A stretch of DNA of 7,632 nucleotides from Clostridiales bacterium. Lineage in GTDB: Bacteria; Bacillota; Clostridia; Caldicoprobacterales; UBA3941. The translations under genes and the position numbers were made by a program. The notes beneath the pieces are model-generated. The model was not told the origin of the DNA. It worked only from the letters and a program-made list of their open reading frames with translations, and did not search any database. Within the stretch, counting starts at the first letter, position 1. The number at the start of each line of letters is the position of its first letter. This document shows, one piece after another, positions 6,065 to 7,632 of this stretch. Where the stretch lies: assembly GCA_012522165.1 (NCBI GenBank), contig JAAYKZ010000464.1, positions 1 through 7,632 on the forward strand. The letters are read 5' to 3'.

Positions 6065-7555
6065 TTATGATTTAATTGAAACTACATCAATATTTGTAGC
6101 TTTAAATATCTTATTTAAATGATCTCTTTCATATCCTTGAGTAGCTAGACTTACAATAGGTACCACAAATAAAGGCAAAACAATAGCAACAGCACTAAAT
6201 ATTGGCATTGATGCTTCATCCATTCCTGTATAAAGAGCTCCTCCAATAATGATAATTAAAGCAGTAATAATTCCTGCCCATACTCCTAGCTTAGTAGTTC
6301 TTTTCCAAAACAGACCATATAAATATGGGGCCAGCAAGCAGCCTGATACTGCACCCCAAGATAAGGATGCTAAAGTTATTATAGGATTAGGTAGTATTGC
6401 GATCAAAAAAGAAAGAACTACAACTATCAAACATAAAAAACGCATTATTCTAGTTAGTTTTTTATTGTCTATATCGGGACGCAAAATCCCTTGGATAAGA
6501 TCAATAGCTATAGCAGAACTTGACGCTAGTACAACAGAAGCGAGAGTAGACATAGATGCAGAAAGAATTAATACAAGAATAACTCCTAATACTGCATCAG
6601 GAAGGGTTTGAGTCAATACCTGAGGAATAATTATATCAGGATCAGGTACTCCGTTTATAGCTGGCATGGATTCGGGAAAAAACAATCTGCTTATTATTCC
6701 TGTATAATACGCGCCAAAAGTGATAGTTAAAGCAAAAGCTGTAGATACCCATTTAGCACACATAATCGATTTTTCATCTTTTATAGTATAAAACTTATGC
6801 ACCATTTGAGGTAAGCCCCAACTACCTAAACTTGTCAATATAACAATGGAAAACGTAGCTATAAAACCCTGTGGTCCTATGGGTTTTATCAAGCTGGAAT
6901 CAATATCTCTTAATTTTATAATTACATTAGAAAAACCATCTACCATCGGATTAGAAGATATATGCGAAAGCATTAATACAACACCTATTATCATAATGAT
7001 TCCTTGTATAAAATCTGCTAAGGTTGTAGCAACAAAACCACCTAAAACCAAATAAAAAGCAGTAAAAGAAGCGATAATTATAAGTAAAATTATATTTGGT
7101 ATACCAAAAACCTGTTCAAAAAGATAGCTCAATCCTTTGTACACAGAAGCTGAATAAGGAATTAAAAAAATAAAAATAATTATAGCAGTTGCAATTTTTA
7201 GGTATTTACTTTGATAGCGAATTCCAATAAATTCTGGCATGGTAGATGCATTTAAACGATGAGTCATTTCCCTTGTTCTTGAACCTAATATATGCCATGC
7301 AAGGAAGCTGCCTATTAAGGAGTTGCCTACAACTACCCATAAAGCAGATAGACCAAAAGACCAACCAATTTTTCCTGCATATCCAATAAAAAGAACCGCT
7401 GAAAAATATGCAGTTCCATAAGAAAAAGCAGACATCCATGGATTTATGGAACGTCCCCCTAGAAAAAAGTCTGAAATGCCTTTTACCTTGCTTACGCTTA
7501 TTAATCCAATTAAAGCTATAATAAACACATAAGCTACTATAAATGCTATAAACAT
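6065..7555 (-). CDS. Sodium:solute symporter (SSS family) of unknown substrate
   Basis: This is an integral membrane protein of the LeuT-fold SSS family, related in pattern to PutP and PanF, which uses the sodium gradient to import a solute. The 496-residue chain is hydrophobic throughout, with about 13 probable membrane spans; the first starts at residue 2. Family marks are SDFFLGGRS (28-36), FSYGTAYFSAVLFIGYAG (44-61), and GGFVATTLADFIQGIIM (172-188). The segment LSASMSTLAS (331-340) holds the serine and threonine residues (S336, T337) at the positions that bind sodium in PutP-like proteins. The start at 7555 has GGGAGG (7569-7564) eight bases before it. The gene leads the ior-paaK block, so its substrate may be an aromatic acid, an amino acid or another monocarboxylate; the sequence does not decide this. 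The protein tail is short and polar. Confidence 0.92.
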   Translation of the reverse strand: MFIAFIVAYVFIIALIGLISVSKVKGISDFFLGGRSINPWMSAFSYGTAYFSAVLFIGYAGKIGWSFGLSALWVVVGNSLIGSFLAWHILGSRTREMTHRLNASTMPEFIGIRYQSKYLKIATAIIIFIFLIPYSASVYKGLSYLFEQVFGIPNIILLIIIASFTAFYLVLGGFVATTLADFIQGIIMIIGVVLMLSHISSNPMVDGFSNVIIKLRDIDSSLIKPIGPQGFIATFSIVILTSLGSWGLPQMVHKFYTIKDEKSIMCAKWVSTAFALTITFGAYYTGIISRLFFPESMPAINGVPDPDIIIPQVLTQTLPDAVLGVILVLILSASMSTLASVVLASSSAIAIDLIQGILRPDIDNKKLTRIMRFLCLIVVVLSFLIAILPNPIITLASLSWGAVSGCLLAPYLYGLFWKRTTKLGVWAGIITALIIIIGGALYTGMDEASMPIFSAVAIVLPLFVVPIVSLATQGYERDHLNKIFKATNIDVVSIKS

Positions 7556-7632
7556 ACTACCATCCTCCCAAGCTACATTAAATGAATCAATAAATAACTT
7601 TACTACTCTACCATCAAACCATACTACAAGGC
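7556..7632 (-). other. Leader of the symporter gene, with an open frame running off the window
   Basis: The only clear signal is the ribosome binding site GGGAGG (7569-7564). The 25 codons upstream of the chosen ATG are open in the symporter frame and contain no ATG, GTG or TTG; the other two minus-strand frames are closed by stops. The encoded residues are mostly polar and unlike a symporter start, so I read this as untranslated leader. I see no convincing promoter; the operon's promoter is probably to the right of the window. Confidence 0.5.

Noticed and set aside
6249..6611. 120-codon plus-strand open frame inside the symporter gene
   Set aside because: It is antisense to membrane spans of the symporter and rich in Ile, Lys and Thr as expected for reversed hydrophobic codons; no family pattern.
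7206..7439. 77-codon minus-strand frame inside the symporter gene
   Set aside because: It is out of phase with the symporter, whose conserved SSS motifs cover the same bases; no ribosome binding site of note.
7556..7632. Riboswitch or T-box leader before the symporter
   Set aside because: Only 77 bases are visible and they show no T-box sequence, no strong stem and no terminator; nothing can be claimed.

Overview
The window is a compact, AT-rich stretch in which all seven recognisable genes lie on the minus strand, so transcription runs from right to left. Gene content (an oxygen-sensitive ferredoxin-dependent 2-oxoacid oxidoreductase), low GC, strong AGGAGG-type ribosome binding sites and tight packing point to an anaerobic Firmicute of the Clostridia/Tissierellia type. 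A possible Spo0A/sigma-H site at the left edge would fit a spore former, but that site is weakly supported.

The first five genes in transcription order form one block (7555 to 1951): a sodium:solute symporter, iorA, iorB, paaK and a small tandem-ACT-domain protein. iorA and iorB share one base and iorB and paaK share four, so these three are probably translationally coupled; the ACT gene follows paaK after 13 bases. Together they suggest an aromatic 2-oxoacid / aryl-CoA / arylacetate interconversion module. IorAB links arylpyruvate + CoA + oxidised ferredoxin to aryl-acetyl-CoA + CO2 + reduced ferredoxin, and PaaK links arylacetate + CoA + ATP to the aryl-CoA. The symporter may move a related carboxylate or amino acid, and the ACT protein looks like a ligand-binding regulator. 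The window does not show whether the module runs catabolically (aromatic amino acid fermentation) or reductively (arylacetate salvage into aromatic amino acids).

After a 93-base gap, which holds a candidate promoter and a long-loop inverted repeat, come alr (alanine racemase, for cell-wall D-alanine) and a 5-formyltetrahydrofolate cyclo-ligase gene. These two are one base apart, and the second gene's ribosome binding site lies inside the end of alr. A good rho-independent terminator overlaps the stop codon of the last gene (127-154) and closes the transcription unit.

The leftmost 126 bases hold no gene but contain a promoter-like element pointing leftward out of the window. The rightmost 77 bases are the leader of the symporter gene. 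I found no RNA genes, mobile elements, CRISPR arrays or broken genes. Nothing here looks like a wholly new system. The least explained parts are the ACT protein's role, the direction of the ior-paaK pathway and the left-edge promoter candidate.
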